Source: Phragmitibacter flavus
GTDB lineage: Bacteria; Verrucomicrobiota; Verrucomicrobiia; Verrucomicrobiales; Verrucomicrobiaceae
Reading direction: 5' to 3'
NCBI RefSeq assembly: GCF_005780165.1
Contig: NZ_VAUV01000007.1
Span: forward strand, 1 to 64,000
Length of the DNA stretch: 64,000 bases
The first letter of the stretch is position 1, and every line of letters begins with the position of its first letter. The notes under the pieces were generated by a model, which saw only the letters and a program-made list of their open reading frames with translations, had not been told where the DNA came from and made no database searches. Positions 32,861-41,750 of the stretch are shown one piece after another. The position numbers were made by a program, and so were the translations under genes.

Positions 32861-34687
32861 CTACGGGTTTTGAGCGAGCTGCTCGACGAGGCGGTTGAGG
32901 CCCTGGCGGGCGTAATCGCTCTGGGGATACTGGCTTTTGGCTTTCAGATACCAGGCGAGAGCAGAGCCGGTTTGATGTCGGTCTTCACATTGTCTGGCGC
33001 GTTGTAGGGCGCCGACGAATTCAGAGGCTTTGACACTGAGGTCGGAACGAAGACGGGCGACTTCGGGATCTTCGGGGAATTCTTCGTAGGCTTTCTCAAT
33101 GATCTCCCAGGCACCGGCGCTGTTGCTGTTCTGCGACTGGCTGTTGGCGGCGGCGATGTTGAGGTTGACCTTGTTGACATCGGTGAGGACTTTTTTGAGG
33201 ATCTCCTGGCGGGCGGGATCGTCAAGGACGGAGGCGAGGTAGCGGCCCTGGTCGTTGTAGATCTGACGGTAGTTGCGCTGGGAGAGGAGGCGGTCGAGAT
33301 CGATGGCGGCCTGGGTTTTGATGTCGGCGTTGCTGCCGATCATGTTGGTGAATTCGCGCAACTTGGGGTTGGTGGGCCACAGTTCGGCGGCCTGGGTGAG
33401 GGCTTCGGTGCTGCTTTTCTGGTCGCCCTGCATGGCGGCGACCTTGGCCTTGTTGAGGTGCATGTCGCTGACGGTGCGGGCGGTTTCGATGGCAGCCTGT
33501 GGTTTGCTGTAATCGAAGTCTTTGGCGAGGCCACGGAGCTTTTGGACCAACTCGGCGGCGAGGGTGTAATCCTTCATCTCCATGGCGGAAACGAGTTGGT
33601 GTCCATCGCGGGTGAAATCGAGCACGGCGAACTTTTTCGCGGCCGGGACGCGACGAACGCGCGGGAGGTATTCGCCGATCATGAGTGCTTCGCTGATGCG
33701 CTGGGAGGCGCTGGCGAGGTCGCCGCGTTCGAGGAGATATTCGAAGGCAACGATGGCTTCGTCGACGTCGCGGATCATCTCATTGGCAAAGGCATCAAGG
33801 GCGGAGATGGTGGGGGAGGTGCCAAGGGAGTCGGCAAACATTTGTTCGGCCGTGGAACCCTCTTTGATTTCAATCATGCCGCTGGGGTCGTTGGAAAAGA
33901 TGTGGCGGTAGAAACGGCAGGCGAGGACCACGTGTTCGAAGCGCCGCTGCATGGCGAACTGGAGGATGATGGCCTGAAATTCGAGTTTGGCTGCGGTGAT
34001 GTTGACCCCGATGGCAAGTTCGTTGGCCTTTATCTTTGCCTCGAGTTCTACGAGTTTGGCGGCGTCGCGGGCGAGCGCCATGGTTTCACGGGTTTCTTGG
34101 GTGGTTTCGCCATTCTTGAGAATGCGGTTTTGTAATGGAGTGCCGCGATCATTGCGATTGAGGAAATTTTCGTTGCGGATGCGATTGTCCATCGCGTGGT
34201 TGGTGGCGGCCAGACCGGCGGTGTTGCGTTGGGCGAGCCAGACACCGAAGATGGCGTTTGCCAGGGTGTCACACAGTTTGGCATCGATGGGATGAGACGC
34301 GGCGGCAGGGAGGAGAGCAACGGCTCCGGGCACGTTGGCACCGCGACCAGGCGAGAGGAGCTTGGTGATTTCTTCGAGAATGTCGCGATAAGCCTGATCT
34401 TCGGCTTCGTCGGCGGGGGGGCTGGCGAGGTATTTTTCCAGGCGGGCGCGGGACATGCGGGTGTTGGTGACACTCCACATTTTGCCATCCCAGGTGACGG
34501 TCTCGCTGCCGGAGTCAAAGCTGGGCAGTTCGTTGCCGAGGGTGCTCTGCTGTTTTGGCTGGCTGCTTGGAGGAGGGGCGCTGTCGGTGGTTCCGCCGCT
34601 GTTGCCCCCTCCCGGTGGCAGGACCTGGGCCTGAATGTGAATGGGGAGTGCTACGAGGCAGATGAGGAGGGCGATTTTCATTTTCAT
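32861..34687 (-). CDS. Secreted helical-repeat (TPR-like) hypothetical protein
   Basis: 608 residues. Signal peptide 1-20 (A-L-L-I-C-L-V-A-L-P-I-H-I-Q-A), then a P/G/S/Q-rich stretch to about 50. A W-D-G-K-M-W-S-V-T-N segment follows, after which the protein is helical to the end. The last 200 residues have TPR-like pairs (A-A-E-L-W-P-T-N-P-K-L-R-E-F, E-E-F-P-E-D-P-E-V-A-R-L, Y-L-K-A-K-S-Q-Y-P-Q-S-D-Y-A-R). Periplasmic or outer-membrane scaffold role is inferred. Lies 15 bp downstream of the small anchored protein gene, so likely one operon. Confidence 0.75.
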   Translation of the reverse strand: MKMKIALLICLVALPIHIQAQVLPPGGGNSGGTTDSAPPPSSQPKQQSTLGNELPSFDSGSETVTWDGKMWSVTNTRMSRARLEKYLASPPADEAEDQAYRDILEEITKLLSPGRGANVPGAVALLPAAASHPIDAKLCDTLANAIFGVWLAQRNTAGLAATNHAMDNRIRNENFLNRNDRGTPLQNRILKNGETTQETRETMALARDAAKLVELEAKIKANELAIGVNITAAKLEFQAIILQFAMQRRFEHVVLACRFYRHIFSNDPSGMIEIKEGSTAEQMFADSLGTSPTISALDAFANEMIRDVDEAIVAFEYLLERGDLASASQRISEALMIGEYLPRVRRVPAAKKFAVLDFTRDGHQLVSAMEMKDYTLAAELVQKLRGLAKDFDYSKPQAAIETARTVSDMHLNKAKVAAMQGDQKSSTEALTQAAELWPTNPKLREFTNMIGSNADIKTQAAIDLDRLLSQRNYRQIYNDQGRYLASVLDDPARQEILKKVLTDVNKVNLNIAAANSQSQNSNSAGAWEIIEKAYEEFPEDPEVARLRSDLSVKASEFVGALQRARQCEDRHQTGSALAWYLKAKSQYPQSDYARQGLNRLVEQLAQNP

Positions 34688-34702
34688 GGCCAGGTGGAGG
34701 AA

Positions 34703-35119
34703 TCAGGCTTTGGTGAGTTCGATGACTTCGAGGATGCCGGTGCCGGCTTGCACAGTGACTTTGAAACTGAAACGTTGTCCGCGTTGGATATTGGTGCTGT
34801 TGAACTTGGAGGGGACAAGCACGGGGAGAGGGGACTGGCGGTTGCCTTCTTCGGCAAGGACACTGAACAAACGGCCCTGGCTTGAGCTCCAGTTGTCGAG
34901 TCGCTCGTCAACGGTGCCCTGAATGCGGTAGGTGTTGTTGCTGAGGGCGTTGGAGTTGTCGAGGTAATCGCGCAGGTCGAGCTCGGTCGTGCCGGTGAAA
35001 TTGGTGGCAGTGCCCCCGTCGCGAAGCAGCGCAAAACCGCCAATGGCGACGATGGCTATGGCAGCGAGGATGCCGCCGAGTTGGAGAGGACTGAGGGTGG
35101 TTTTTGCGCGACGGGCCAT
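34703..35119 (-). CDS. Small membrane-anchored protein with OB-like domain
   Basis: 138 residues from ATG 35119 (six extra codons upstream are possible). One N-terminal membrane helix (L-G-G-I-L-A-A-I-A-I-V-A-I-G-G-F-A-L-L). The exported part reads as a small beta-barrel (Y-R-I-Q-G-T-V-D-E-R-L, R-L-F-S-V-L-A-E, L-P-V-L-V-P, G-Q-R-F-S-F-K-V-T-V), OB-fold in style. Function unknown; cotranscribed with the helical-repeat protein downstream. Confidence 0.7.
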   Translation of the reverse strand: MARRAKTTLSPLQLGGILAAIAIVAIGGFALLRDGGTATNFTGTTELDLRDYLDNSNALSNNTYRIQGTVDERLDNWSSSQGRLFSVLAEEGNRQSPLPVLVPSKFNSTNIQRGQRFSFKVTVQAGTGILEVIELTKA

Positions 35120-35266
35120 GGGATAAGAAGGAGACAAGTGGACGGCCTCAAATGCTGGATGATTTCCCGGTGATAGGAAAGGGAAAATTCATGGTTGGTT
35201 TAATGATCGGCGGACTTTCGGCGAAGTTCTCTATCAGCCCATGTGGTCGTCGCGAATCTGCTTGAA

Positions 35267-35297
35267 ACAAGTAAACCGCTCGAAGTGAGCGGTTTAC
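35267..35297 (-). terminator. Rho-independent terminator of ssrA
   Basis: GTAAACCGCTC and GAGCGGTTTAC form a perfect 11-bp stem around a 5-nt loop (35271-35297). Read on the minus strand it comes 19 nt after the tmRNA 3' end and runs into TTGTTT. Confidence 0.8.
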
Positions 35298-35315
35298 AGC
35301 AGTTGGATTAAAAAA

Positions 35316-35670
35316 TGGTGGAGGCGAGGGGAGTTGAACCCCTGTCCGAACCATCATCGATGAAAGCGTCTCCATGCTCAGTGAATGATTTAATCTCGAC
35401 TCGGGAGCTGCCATTCACAGCATCTCCCTCGCCCAGCGTCCTGTTGATCTCGCCTTGGAACCGGTCGCCCGTTCTGTTGGCCAGCCTGTAAGTAGTCACC
35501 CCTCCACTGACCAGGCTTCAGCAGAGGAATGTCGCTGTCAATTAAGCAGCGAGTGCGAGCTCGTTAGAGTTTGCATTTAGAGTTGTTGATTCGATTTTTA
35601 ACGCGGCCAACGAATCATCCGCGGCATGCAGCCTTCACTTCAGATCGCCCGTCGAAACCAGAACGCCCCC
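35316..35670 (-). ncRNA. ssrA: Transfer-messenger RNA (tmRNA)
   Basis: 355 nt. The minus-strand 5' end GGGGGCGTTCTGGTTTCGAC is the tmRNA consensus start, and the 3' end GGTTCAACTCCCC then CGCCTCCACCA carries the T-arm, acceptor strand and encoded CCA. The acceptor pairs GGGGGCG with CGCCTCC. The tag frame is at 35542-35574 and encodes ANSNELALAA followed by TAA; the C-terminal LAA is the usual degradation signal for ClpXP. It rescues stalled ribosomes with SmpB, which is not in the window. One-piece (not permuted) form. Confidence 0.95.
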
Positions 35671-35817
35671 GAATTGAAAGTTGAACGTTTAGGGTATCAT
35701 GGGTTGGGCGAATGTCAAGAAAAGGTGCAAGGGCGACATGCGTTGGTGGGGGAGGGTCCACGATAGAACAGGTGAGAATCATCATGTAGGGAGCGAATCC
35801 TTGTCATTCTTGCAAAT

Positions 35818-35833
35818 CTGAAATACATTTCAG
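35818..35833. promoter_or_regulatory. Palindromic operator before the toxin-antitoxin genes
   Basis: CTGAAAT-AC-ATTTCAG is a perfect 7-bp palindrome 2 bp before the antitoxin ATG. Its position suggests autoregulation by the antitoxin or complex. A TTGTCA at 35801 could be the -35 element. Confidence 0.6.
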
Positions 35834-35835
35834 CC

Positions 35836-36048
35836 ATGGTGACGTTGACTGAGATTGAAGCACAGGCTTTGCGGCTACCAGATGGTCAGAGAGCTGTTCT
35901 TGCGGCGCATTTGTTGGACTCGCTGCCCGCAGTTTTGCATGATGATGATGGCGGCATCGCTGAAGCGATGCTTCGGGATGCCGAACTTGATCGTGATCCA
36001 TCCGCCGGTATGACCTTGGAAGAATTTAAAGCTGCTTTTGATCGTTGA
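35836..36048 (+). CDS. Antitoxin, addiction module component family
   Basis: 70 residues. I-E-A-Q-A-L-R-L-P-D-G-Q-R-A-V-L-A-A-H-L-L-D-S-L is the typical start of the putative addiction module component family (TIGR02574-like), and a short acidic tail ends it. It should bind and neutralise the ParE/RelE-type toxin encoded directly downstream. The TGA stop shares one base with the toxin ATG. Confidence 0.85.
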   Translation: MVTLTEIEAQALRLPDGQRAVLAAHLLDSLPAVLHDDDGGIAEAMLRDAELDRDPSAGMTLEEFKAAFDR

Positions 36049-36347
36049 TGGAGGCGCGGGTCATTTTTCACCCACTGGTCCAGCAGGATATGGATGGTGT
36101 GTTGAGTTATTATAGCGAAGAAGCGTCCGTCTCGGTAGCGGATCGATTTTTTCAAACTTTTCTTCGAACCGTTGATCGAGCGTTGTTCAATCCTCAAGGA
36201 TTTCACTTTGCCAACCGAGTCTATCGCAGAGCTGATGTCGCCGGGTTTCCTTATCATTTTCTCTATCGCGAGATGCCCTATGGGATTCGCATCCTGGTTC
36301 TTCGCCATGATCGACGACACCCATCTTTTGGCATGAAACGCCAGTAA
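36048..36347 (+). CDS. RelE/ParE family toxin
   Basis: 99 residues from ATG 36048. It has the RelE/ParE fold pattern: V-I-F-H-P-L-V-Q-Q-D-M-D-G-V-L-S-Y-Y, a helix with F-F-Q-T-F-L-R-T-V, then F-P-Y-H-F-L-Y-R-E and I-R-I-L-V-L-R-H-D-R-R-H-P. Either an mRNA interferase or a gyrase inhibitor; the sequence does not decide. Forms a type II module with the antitoxin before it. Confidence 0.85.
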   Translation: MEARVIFHPLVQQDMDGVLSYYSEEASVSVADRFFQTFLRTVDRALFNPQGFHFANRVYRRADVAGFPYHFLYREMPYGIRILVLRHDRRHPSFGMKRQ

Positions 36348-36491
36348 GTGCGACTTTAGGCCGATTGCTTTTGAGTGAGGGGGCAAGGAAAGTTGCAAGG
36401 GGGCGATGGGTGGTTGGTGACGAGCAGGTTGTGAACACCGAAAGCGAGAAAAGCGCAAAAATCTTTCGGTGAGAGGGGTATTTGTAGACGT

Positions 36492-36815
36492 ATGAACGAG
36501 CGGTTTTTGTCCCAAACTTTGAAACACAGCCTGTCTGAATGGACTGATGCCGATGTGGCGGCTTACTACGTTGCGATTGCTCTTGGTTTGGCCCCTGATC
36601 CAGGTGGTGAATGGAAGTTTTGGGGAGGCAAAAAATGGGTATTTTGGTCGGCCAATCCTCTTGGAGATGGGTTGTATCGGATTCTTGAAATGCTTACCGA
36701 GAACGGTGTGATCGAGAAGGATGGAGAGGAATCGAAGTATCGATGGAATCCGACTTATGATTGGGAACTTTATGTTGGACCCACGGGGCCTGACGTGGTG
36801 ACGCCATCCGAATAG
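36492..36815 (+). CDS. Hypothetical protein
   Basis: 107 residues, soluble, with aromatic-rich centre (E-W-K-F-W-G-G-K-K-W-V-F-W) and a helix-turn like R-I-L-E-M-L-T-E-N-G-V-I-E-K-D that could be a winged-helix fragment. No family recognised. It ends 5 bp before the convergent Rrf2 gene. The start ATG 36492 lacks a strong ribosome binding site. Confidence 0.55.
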   Translation: MNERFLSQTLKHSLSEWTDADVAAYYVAIALGLAPDPGGEWKFWGGKKWVFWSANPLGDGLYRILEMLTENGVIEKDGEESKYRWNPTYDWELYVGPTGPDVVTPSE

Positions 36816-36820
36816 CGCTA

Positions 36821-37234
36821 TCAGATCTCGAAATTGACGGCGCCTTGGGTTTGTTCTTTTTGCAGAATGTCGGTGATGGTGGTGTTGGTGAGCCAGGTTA
36901 ACATTTCCTGCTGGAGTTCCATGAAGGCGGATTGCAGGGCGGGGCTTTGCGTGGTGCTGCCGGGGAGGATGTCGAGGGGGCCGTCGACGAGATGGAGGAT
37001 TTCGCCGATGGTGATTTGGGCGGCGGGTTTTGCGAGTTGATATCCGCCACCGGCACCGCGTCGGCTGTGGAGGATGCCGCCCTTGCGGAGGATGAGGAGG
37101 ATTTGTTCGAGAAACTTAAGGGGGATGCGTTCGTCGTGGGCGAGGGTTTGGATGGAGAAGGTGGTGCCGGGGGCGCTGCGACAGATGGCGAGCATGGCGC
37201 GTAGGGCGTATTCGGCTTTTTTGGAGATTTTCAT
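36821..37234 (-). CDS. Rrf2 family transcriptional regulator
   Basis: 137 residues from ATG 37234; the frame is open further upstream but the family starts at M-K-I-S-K-K-A-E-Y-A-L-R-A-M-L. Winged helix with I-P-L-K-F-L-E-Q-I-L-L-I-L-R-K and the hallmark S-R-R-G-A-G-G-G-Y-Q-L-A. The three conserved cysteines of iron-sulfur members (IscR, NsrR) are absent, only one Cys being present (residue about 18), so it senses something else or partners with another factor (CymR type). Divergent from rarA. Confidence 0.9.
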   Translation of the reverse strand: MKISKKAEYALRAMLAICRSAPGTTFSIQTLAHDERIPLKFLEQILLILRKGGILHSRRGAGGGYQLAKPAAQITIGEILHLVDGPLDILPGSTTQSPALQSAFMELQQEMLTWLTNTTITDILQKEQTQGAVNFEI

Positions 37235-37253
37235 GGAAGGGGTGACGGAATAA

Positions 37254-37275
37254 TTCCTAGTAAAGCCATAGGGAA
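37254..37275. promoter_or_regulatory. Possible Rrf2 operator
   Basis: TTCCTA and TAGGGAA form an imperfect inverted repeat with a 9-nt spacer, 20 bp upstream of the Rrf2 start and in the shared region with rarA. A plausible autoregulatory site, by position only. Confidence 0.4.
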
Positions 37276-37337
37276 AGGGGTTTGCAACTGTGGATCGTTT
37301 GGATGTGGTCTTTGCGAAGTGTGGGGTTGAGGTTAGG

Positions 37338-38702
37338 ATGGGGGGAATGTCTGATTTTTTTGAAGCGGCTGATCCGGCGGCGTTGACGCCGGCGCAGGTG
37401 CTGGCGGGTGCGCCTCTGCCGGCTCGGATGAGGCCGAGGTCGTTGTCGGAATATGTGGGACAGCAGCACATTTTGGGGGAGGGGAAGCTGCTTCGGCGGG
37501 CGATTTTGGCGGACCGGTTTTCGTCGCTGATTTTTTACGGTCCGCCGGGGGTGGGGAAGACGACGTTGGCAAACATCATTTCATTTGAGACGAAGTCACG
37601 TTTTGTGACGTTGAGCGGGGTGGAGAGCAATGTGGCGGAGATTCGTCAGGTGGCGGACATGGCGGAGAAAATGCAGCGACTGCATGGAAAAGGGACGATC
37701 CTTTTTGTGGATGAGATTCACCGGTTCAACAAAGCGCAGCAGGATGTGTTGCTTCCGCATCTGGAGCGGGGGACGTTGCGGTTCATTGGGGCGACGACTC
37801 ACAATCCGTTTTTTTACATCAATAGTCCGCTGGTGAGCCGGTCGCAGCTGTTTACGCTGGAGGCGATCGGAGTGGAGGATTTGGAGCGGTTGCTGGAGAA
37901 TGCAGTGGCGGATGAGGAGCGGGGGTTGGGGAAGTTGAAGGTGGATCTGAAGCCGGAGGCGAAACGTCATATTGCGACGATTTGTGATGGGGATGGGCGC
38001 AAATGTTTAAGTGCGCTGGAGATTGCGGTTTTGACGACGCCGCCGGATGAAGAGGGGCGGATTGTGATTGATCTGGCGGTGGCGGAGGAGTCGGTGCAGC
38101 AGAAAACCATTGTGTATGATGGGGATGGGGATGCGCATTACGACACGATCAGTGCGTTCATCAAGTCGATGCGTGGGAGCGATCCGGATGCGGCGGTGTA
38201 TTGGCTGGCGAAAATGTTGTATGCGGGGGAGGACATCCGGTTCATTGCGCGGCGGATTGTGATTTGTGCGAGTGAGGACGTGGGGATGGCGGACAGCAAC
38301 GCGTTGCGGGTGGCGATTGCGGCGCAGCAGGCGGTGGAGTTTGTCGGAATGCCGGAGGCGCGGATTCCGTTGGCGCATGCGACGATTTACATTGCGACGG
38401 CTCCGAAGAGCAACCGGGCTTATGTGGCGATCAATGCTGCGCTGGAGGATGTGAAGAACGGGCGAACCTTGGCCGTGCCGAAGTATTTGCGCAGCACGGC
38501 CTATAAGTCAGCGAAGAAGTTGGGGCATGGCGAGGGGTATCAGTATAGCCATGACAGTGAGGAGGGCTATATTCCGCAGGCGTATTTGCCAGAGGGGCGG
38601 CGGTATTATGAGCCGTCGGGGAATGGGATGGAGGTGAAAGTGCGGGAGCGGTTGGATTACTGGCGGAAGAGATTTGAGGAGAGTCGGAGCGCTGAAGAGT
38701 GA
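37338..38702 (+). CDS. rarA: Replication-associated recombination protein A (MgsA/RarA)
   Basis: 454 residues from ATG 37338 (GAGG six bases before it; ATG 37347 also possible). Clamp-loader-like AAA+ ATPase: L-S-E-Y-V-G-Q-Q-H-I-L-G-E-G, Walker A Y-G-P-P-G-V-G-K-T-T, Walker B I-L-F-V-D-E-I-H-R-F-N-K-A-Q-Q-D, sensor G-A-T-T-H-N-P, then D-T-I-S-A-F-I-K-S-M-R-G-S-D-P-D-A-A and the tetramerisation end. Acts at stalled replication forks with RecA and SSB. Standard length. Confidence 0.95.
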   Translation: MGGMSDFFEAADPAALTPAQVLAGAPLPARMRPRSLSEYVGQQHILGEGKLLRRAILADRFSSLIFYGPPGVGKTTLANIISFETKSRFVTLSGVESNVAEIRQVADMAEKMQRLHGKGTILFVDEIHRFNKAQQDVLLPHLERGTLRFIGATTHNPFFYINSPLVSRSQLFTLEAIGVEDLERLLENAVADEERGLGKLKVDLKPEAKRHIATICDGDGRKCLSALEIAVLTTPPDEEGRIVIDLAVAEESVQQKTIVYDGDGDAHYDTISAFIKSMRGSDPDAAVYWLAKMLYAGEDIRFIARRIVICASEDVGMADSNALRVAIAAQQAVEFVGMPEARIPLAHATIYIATAPKSNRAYVAINAALEDVKNGRTLAVPKYLRSTAYKSAKKLGHGEGYQYSHDSEEGYIPQAYLPEGRRYYEPSGNGMEVKVRERLDYWRKRFEESRSAEE

Positions 38703-38793
38703 TGCAGGTCAAATGGGGAGGGCGCACACATGCTTTCCACTTGTGCCACGCATGGGAAACAAGCTGATCAGTTGAAACTCATGATCAGACGGA

Positions 38794-39600
38794 TCAAACT
38801 TCTTCTTTTTTCGCTTCGGTTTCGACCTCGGGTGTGGCTTTTGACTCGGCCTGGGACTCGGTGCCTTCATGCTCTGGTTCTTGAACCTTTTCGATCAGTT
38901 CCCCGGAGAAATTTTCCAGCAATCGCGTAAGCACCTTGTCGGCGCCTCCAAACTTGAGATCATCGATGACCGCTTTGCGCGAGGCCGCCTCCTCTGATGG
39001 TTTGTAAAAAGCGTAGGCGAGGCCTTTGTTGTCCCACTTGCGTTTGTCGACCTTGAAGACGGAATCGTATCGCACTTCCACCCCGTTTGGCATGACCATG
39101 TGTTCGGGATGCCCGATGAACTTCTTGTTCCGGTTCAGCAGTAACAGGATGCCCGTGAAGAATCCGCCCGCCAGCACCACGCCACCCCACCAAAATTGTT
39201 GTTCGATCTCCTCGGCACTGTATTTTTTGGGATCAGAAGCCCAGCCATATGGTGCAGCAAAATCGTCCCAGCGCGGTTCCTGCATTTGCGAACTTACCAC
39301 CCATTGCTTTTTGCGAGCCTCCTCCATCCATAAAGTGATGGCTTCTGGGCCTGCGGCTTTTGCTTCCTCATACGAACCAGCGGCAGGTGGGGTGCCCGTG
39401 CCGACCACTTCGCGTTCGAACCACTCTTTGCGCTCCGCGACTTCATTTTTTTTCGGGTATCCCCATTTGCCGTCGTAAATGAAATAAAGGCCCATGCCGA
39501 TGAACATGGCGGTCAGCAATCCCATGCGACGGTAATACCAGCGCGTCACGTGGCACACGATCGCCCCTTTATCATCTTTCGGCCCGGAAGTTTCGCTCAT
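38794..39600 (-). CDS. Two-helix membrane protein, unknown
   Basis: 268 residues from ATG 39600. One helix is near the N-terminus (M-G-L-L-T-A-M-F-I-G-M-G-L-Y-F-I-Y), and a second around residue 140 (W-G-G-V-V-L-A-G-G-F-F-T-G-I-L-L-L-L). Between them lies a charged region rich in W and E; the C-terminus is cytosolic and very acidic (E/K/A repeats over the last 35 residues). No family recognised. It is convergent with rarA and divergent from the YdjY gene. Confidence 0.7.
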   Translation of the reverse strand: MSETSGPKDDKGAIVCHVTRWYYRRMGLLTAMFIGMGLYFIYDGKWGYPKKNEVAERKEWFEREVVGTGTPPAAGSYEEAKAAGPEAITLWMEEARKKQWVVSSQMQEPRWDDFAAPYGWASDPKKYSAEEIEQQFWWGGVVLAGGFFTGILLLLNRNKKFIGHPEHMVMPNGVEVRYDSVFKVDKRKWDNKGLAYAFYKPSEEAASRKAVIDDLKFGGADKVLTRLLENFSGELIEKVQEPEHEGTESQAESKATPEVETEAKKEEV

Positions 39601-39713
39601 CCCTCCATTCAAAAACCAGAATCGCCCCATGTGCAAGACAAGATCGCAAGTTCACCGTGAACCTTGCGATGGATAGAGTTGCAAAAACCTTCAGTAATTC
39701 ATAATCTCGCATC

Positions 39714-40499
39714 ATGACTCGAATATTTCCCCTGCTTCTTTGCCTGTTTTTGGTCGCTGCCGTGGGCGCCCAGGAAGGGGCTGAGTCCCCCCGTCAAATG
39801 GCTCCCGATGCCGCCGGAGCCGCCATCGCCACCAGAAAACTCGAAGAGGCCAAACAACGGGTGCAAAAGACCGGGGAGAACCGTTACGAGATCGGGACCA
39901 TCAAGATCAACAGCAAAACCCGCGAAATCACCTTTCCGGCTACTCTCAACATGACTGAAGGCCTGTTGGAATACGCATTGGTTCATGAAAATGGCAAAAC
40001 CCATGAGAGTTTGCTCAGCACGAAGGTCAGCCCTACGGAACTCAATCTCGCCCTGCTTCTCGCCAATTATGAAGCCCATCTCGGCGATGCCGCCAAACAT
40101 CTGCCTGACCTGTTGCCCGCCACCCGCTCTTTGATTGCCCAACCGATGGAAAACCCGGGTGCCAATCGCGTCAACATCACGCTCATCTGGAGCGATAAAG
40201 ACGGGCGCGAGAAGCGCGTGCCCATGGCCGAGTGGATTCATGACAAAAAGACCGGAAAACCCCTTCTAACTCCCTACTGGTCCTACACGGGTTCGCTGGT
40301 GCGCGAGGTCGGTTTCGCGGCTGAATTTGACGGTTCGGTGATCGGCATCTATTTTGACATGATCGCGATGATCAACTGCCCCGTTCCGGGCAATGTCAGC
40401 GATGAAGTCTGGCAGGTGGAGACGCAGGACGTGCCTGCGCTTGAAACCCCGATTGTCGTGAGTATCACCCCGTATATCGCCGAGCCCCAAGCTCCCTAA
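39714..40499 (+). CDS. YdjY domain-containing secreted protein
   Basis: 261 residues. Signal peptide 1-19 (L-L-L-C-L-F-L-V-A-A-V-G-A). Core matches the YdjY family: I-K-I-N-S-K-T-R-E-I-T-F-P-A, then L-L-E-Y-A-L-V-H-E-N-G-K-T-H-E-S-L-L and a closing I-C/N-C-P type segment (M-I-N-C-P-V-P). In E. coli YdjY is a possible electron-transfer accessory protein; its role here is open. Likely cotranscribed with the terpene-cyclase-like gene 33 bp downstream. Confidence 0.85.
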   Translation: MTRIFPLLLCLFLVAAVGAQEGAESPRQMAPDAAGAAIATRKLEEAKQRVQKTGENRYEIGTIKINSKTREITFPATLNMTEGLLEYALVHENGKTHESLLSTKVSPTELNLALLLANYEAHLGDAAKHLPDLLPATRSLIAQPMENPGANRVNITLIWSDKDGREKRVPMAEWIHDKKTGKPLLTPYWSYTGSLVREVGFAAEFDGSVIGIYFDMIAMINCPVPGNVSDEVWQVETQDVPALETPIVVSITPYIAEPQAP

Positions 40500-40532
40500 G
40501 ATCATTCACTTTTCCACGTTAAACCCATCATC

Positions 40533-41699
40533 ATGAAAACTGTCTTTCTACTTTCCTTGATTCTCGCCCTCGGGGGCGCCAGTCCGTGCCTTCATGCCCA
40601 GACCAATGGCAATGCTTCGCTCAAGCAGGAGATCCAATTGTCCATCTCGCGTGGACTCGATTTCCTCAAGTCGCAGCAAAAGCCGGATGGTTCATGGAGC
40701 CTTTCCGAGGAACCCGCGATTTCCGCCCTCGTGCTCAGTTCTTTTATGGGCGATCCCAATCGTAAACCTTCCGATCCCGTGCCTGCCGAGATCGCCAAAG
40801 GTTACGCGCAGCTCCTCAGCAACGTCAAACCTGACGGCGGCATCTACGTGAAAGGTCGCGCGAACTACAATACCGCCATCGCGTTGCTGGCGCTCTCCCT
40901 AAATCCGCAGCCTGAATATCAGCAGGCCACTTTGGCGGCCCGGAAATTTGTGATCGGACAACAAAACGATTTCGACAAACCCGGTGAGACCGACAATGCA
41001 TTTGACGGCGGCATTGGTTATGGCAAACCCGGGCCCAATACCCCTCCGCACGCCGATCTTTCCAACACGCACTTCGCCTTGGAGGCCTTGCATTACTCGA
41101 AAAAAATCTTTGAAGACAATGCCCCGCCTGAAGACAAGGAAAAGGATTTGAACTGGGCCGCTGCCATCAAGTTTGTCGAGCGTTGTCAGAATCGTCCGGA
41201 ATCCAATGACCAGGCCTGGGCCAGCAACGATCCGAAAAATGCGGGTGGTTTCATCTATGAACCCGGCGTCAGCAAGGCCGAAGAGGACAAACTGCCCGAT
41301 GGCCGTGTTGCCATGCGTTCCTACGGCAGTATCAGTTATGCCGGCATGCTCAGCTTCATTTATGCCGGGTTGACTCCTGATGATCCACGCGTTCAGGCTG
41401 CCCAACAGTGGCTGGCCGACAACTACACTTTGGAAGAAAACCCCGGCATGGGCCAGGAAGGCAAATTTTATTATTATCACACCATGGCGAAGGCGTTGAG
41501 CGTCGCCAATGTTGACACCTTGACCACCAAAGAAGGCAAGGCCATCGACTGGCGCAACGGTCTGGGAAAACACCTGCTGAACATTCAGAAGTCGGATGGT
41601 TCCTGGACCAACGACACTGGTCGCTGGATGGAGAGTGATCCAGTTTTGGTGACGTCTTATATCCTGCTCGCGCTTGAGCATATGTATCGCAGCCTGTAA
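40533..41699 (+). CDS. Secreted prenyltransferase/squalene-cyclase repeat protein
   Basis: 388 residues. Signal peptide 1-22. The remainder shows alpha/alpha-toroid repeats of the prenyltransferase and squalene oxidase type: G-L-D-F-L-K-S-Q-Q-K-P-D-G-S-W near the start, Y-N-T-A-I-A-L-L-A-L and, near the end, H-L-L-N-I-Q-K-S-D-G-S-W. The DxDD catalytic motif of real squalene-hopene cyclases is not seen. Probably a periplasmic non-cyclase relative. It follows the YdjY gene. Confidence 0.85.
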   Translation: MKTVFLLSLILALGGASPCLHAQTNGNASLKQEIQLSISRGLDFLKSQQKPDGSWSLSEEPAISALVLSSFMGDPNRKPSDPVPAEIAKGYAQLLSNVKPDGGIYVKGRANYNTAIALLALSLNPQPEYQQATLAARKFVIGQQNDFDKPGETDNAFDGGIGYGKPGPNTPPHADLSNTHFALEALHYSKKIFEDNAPPEDKEKDLNWAAAIKFVERCQNRPESNDQAWASNDPKNAGGFIYEPGVSKAEEDKLPDGRVAMRSYGSISYAGMLSFIYAGLTPDDPRVQAAQQWLADNYTLEENPGMGQEGKFYYYHTMAKALSVANVDTLTTKEGKAIDWRNGLGKHLLNIQKSDGSWTNDTGRWMESDPVLVTSYILLALEHMYRSL

Positions 41700-41750
41700 T
41701 GCACTGACATCTCGTTTAACCGATCCAGTTGACCAATCAGGCAAAAAGAT

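Noticed and set aside
38762-38786. CTGATCA / TGATCAG inverted repeat between rarA and its convergent neighbour
   Set aside because: Weak 7-bp arms with an 11-nt loop and no T run; insufficient for a terminator call.
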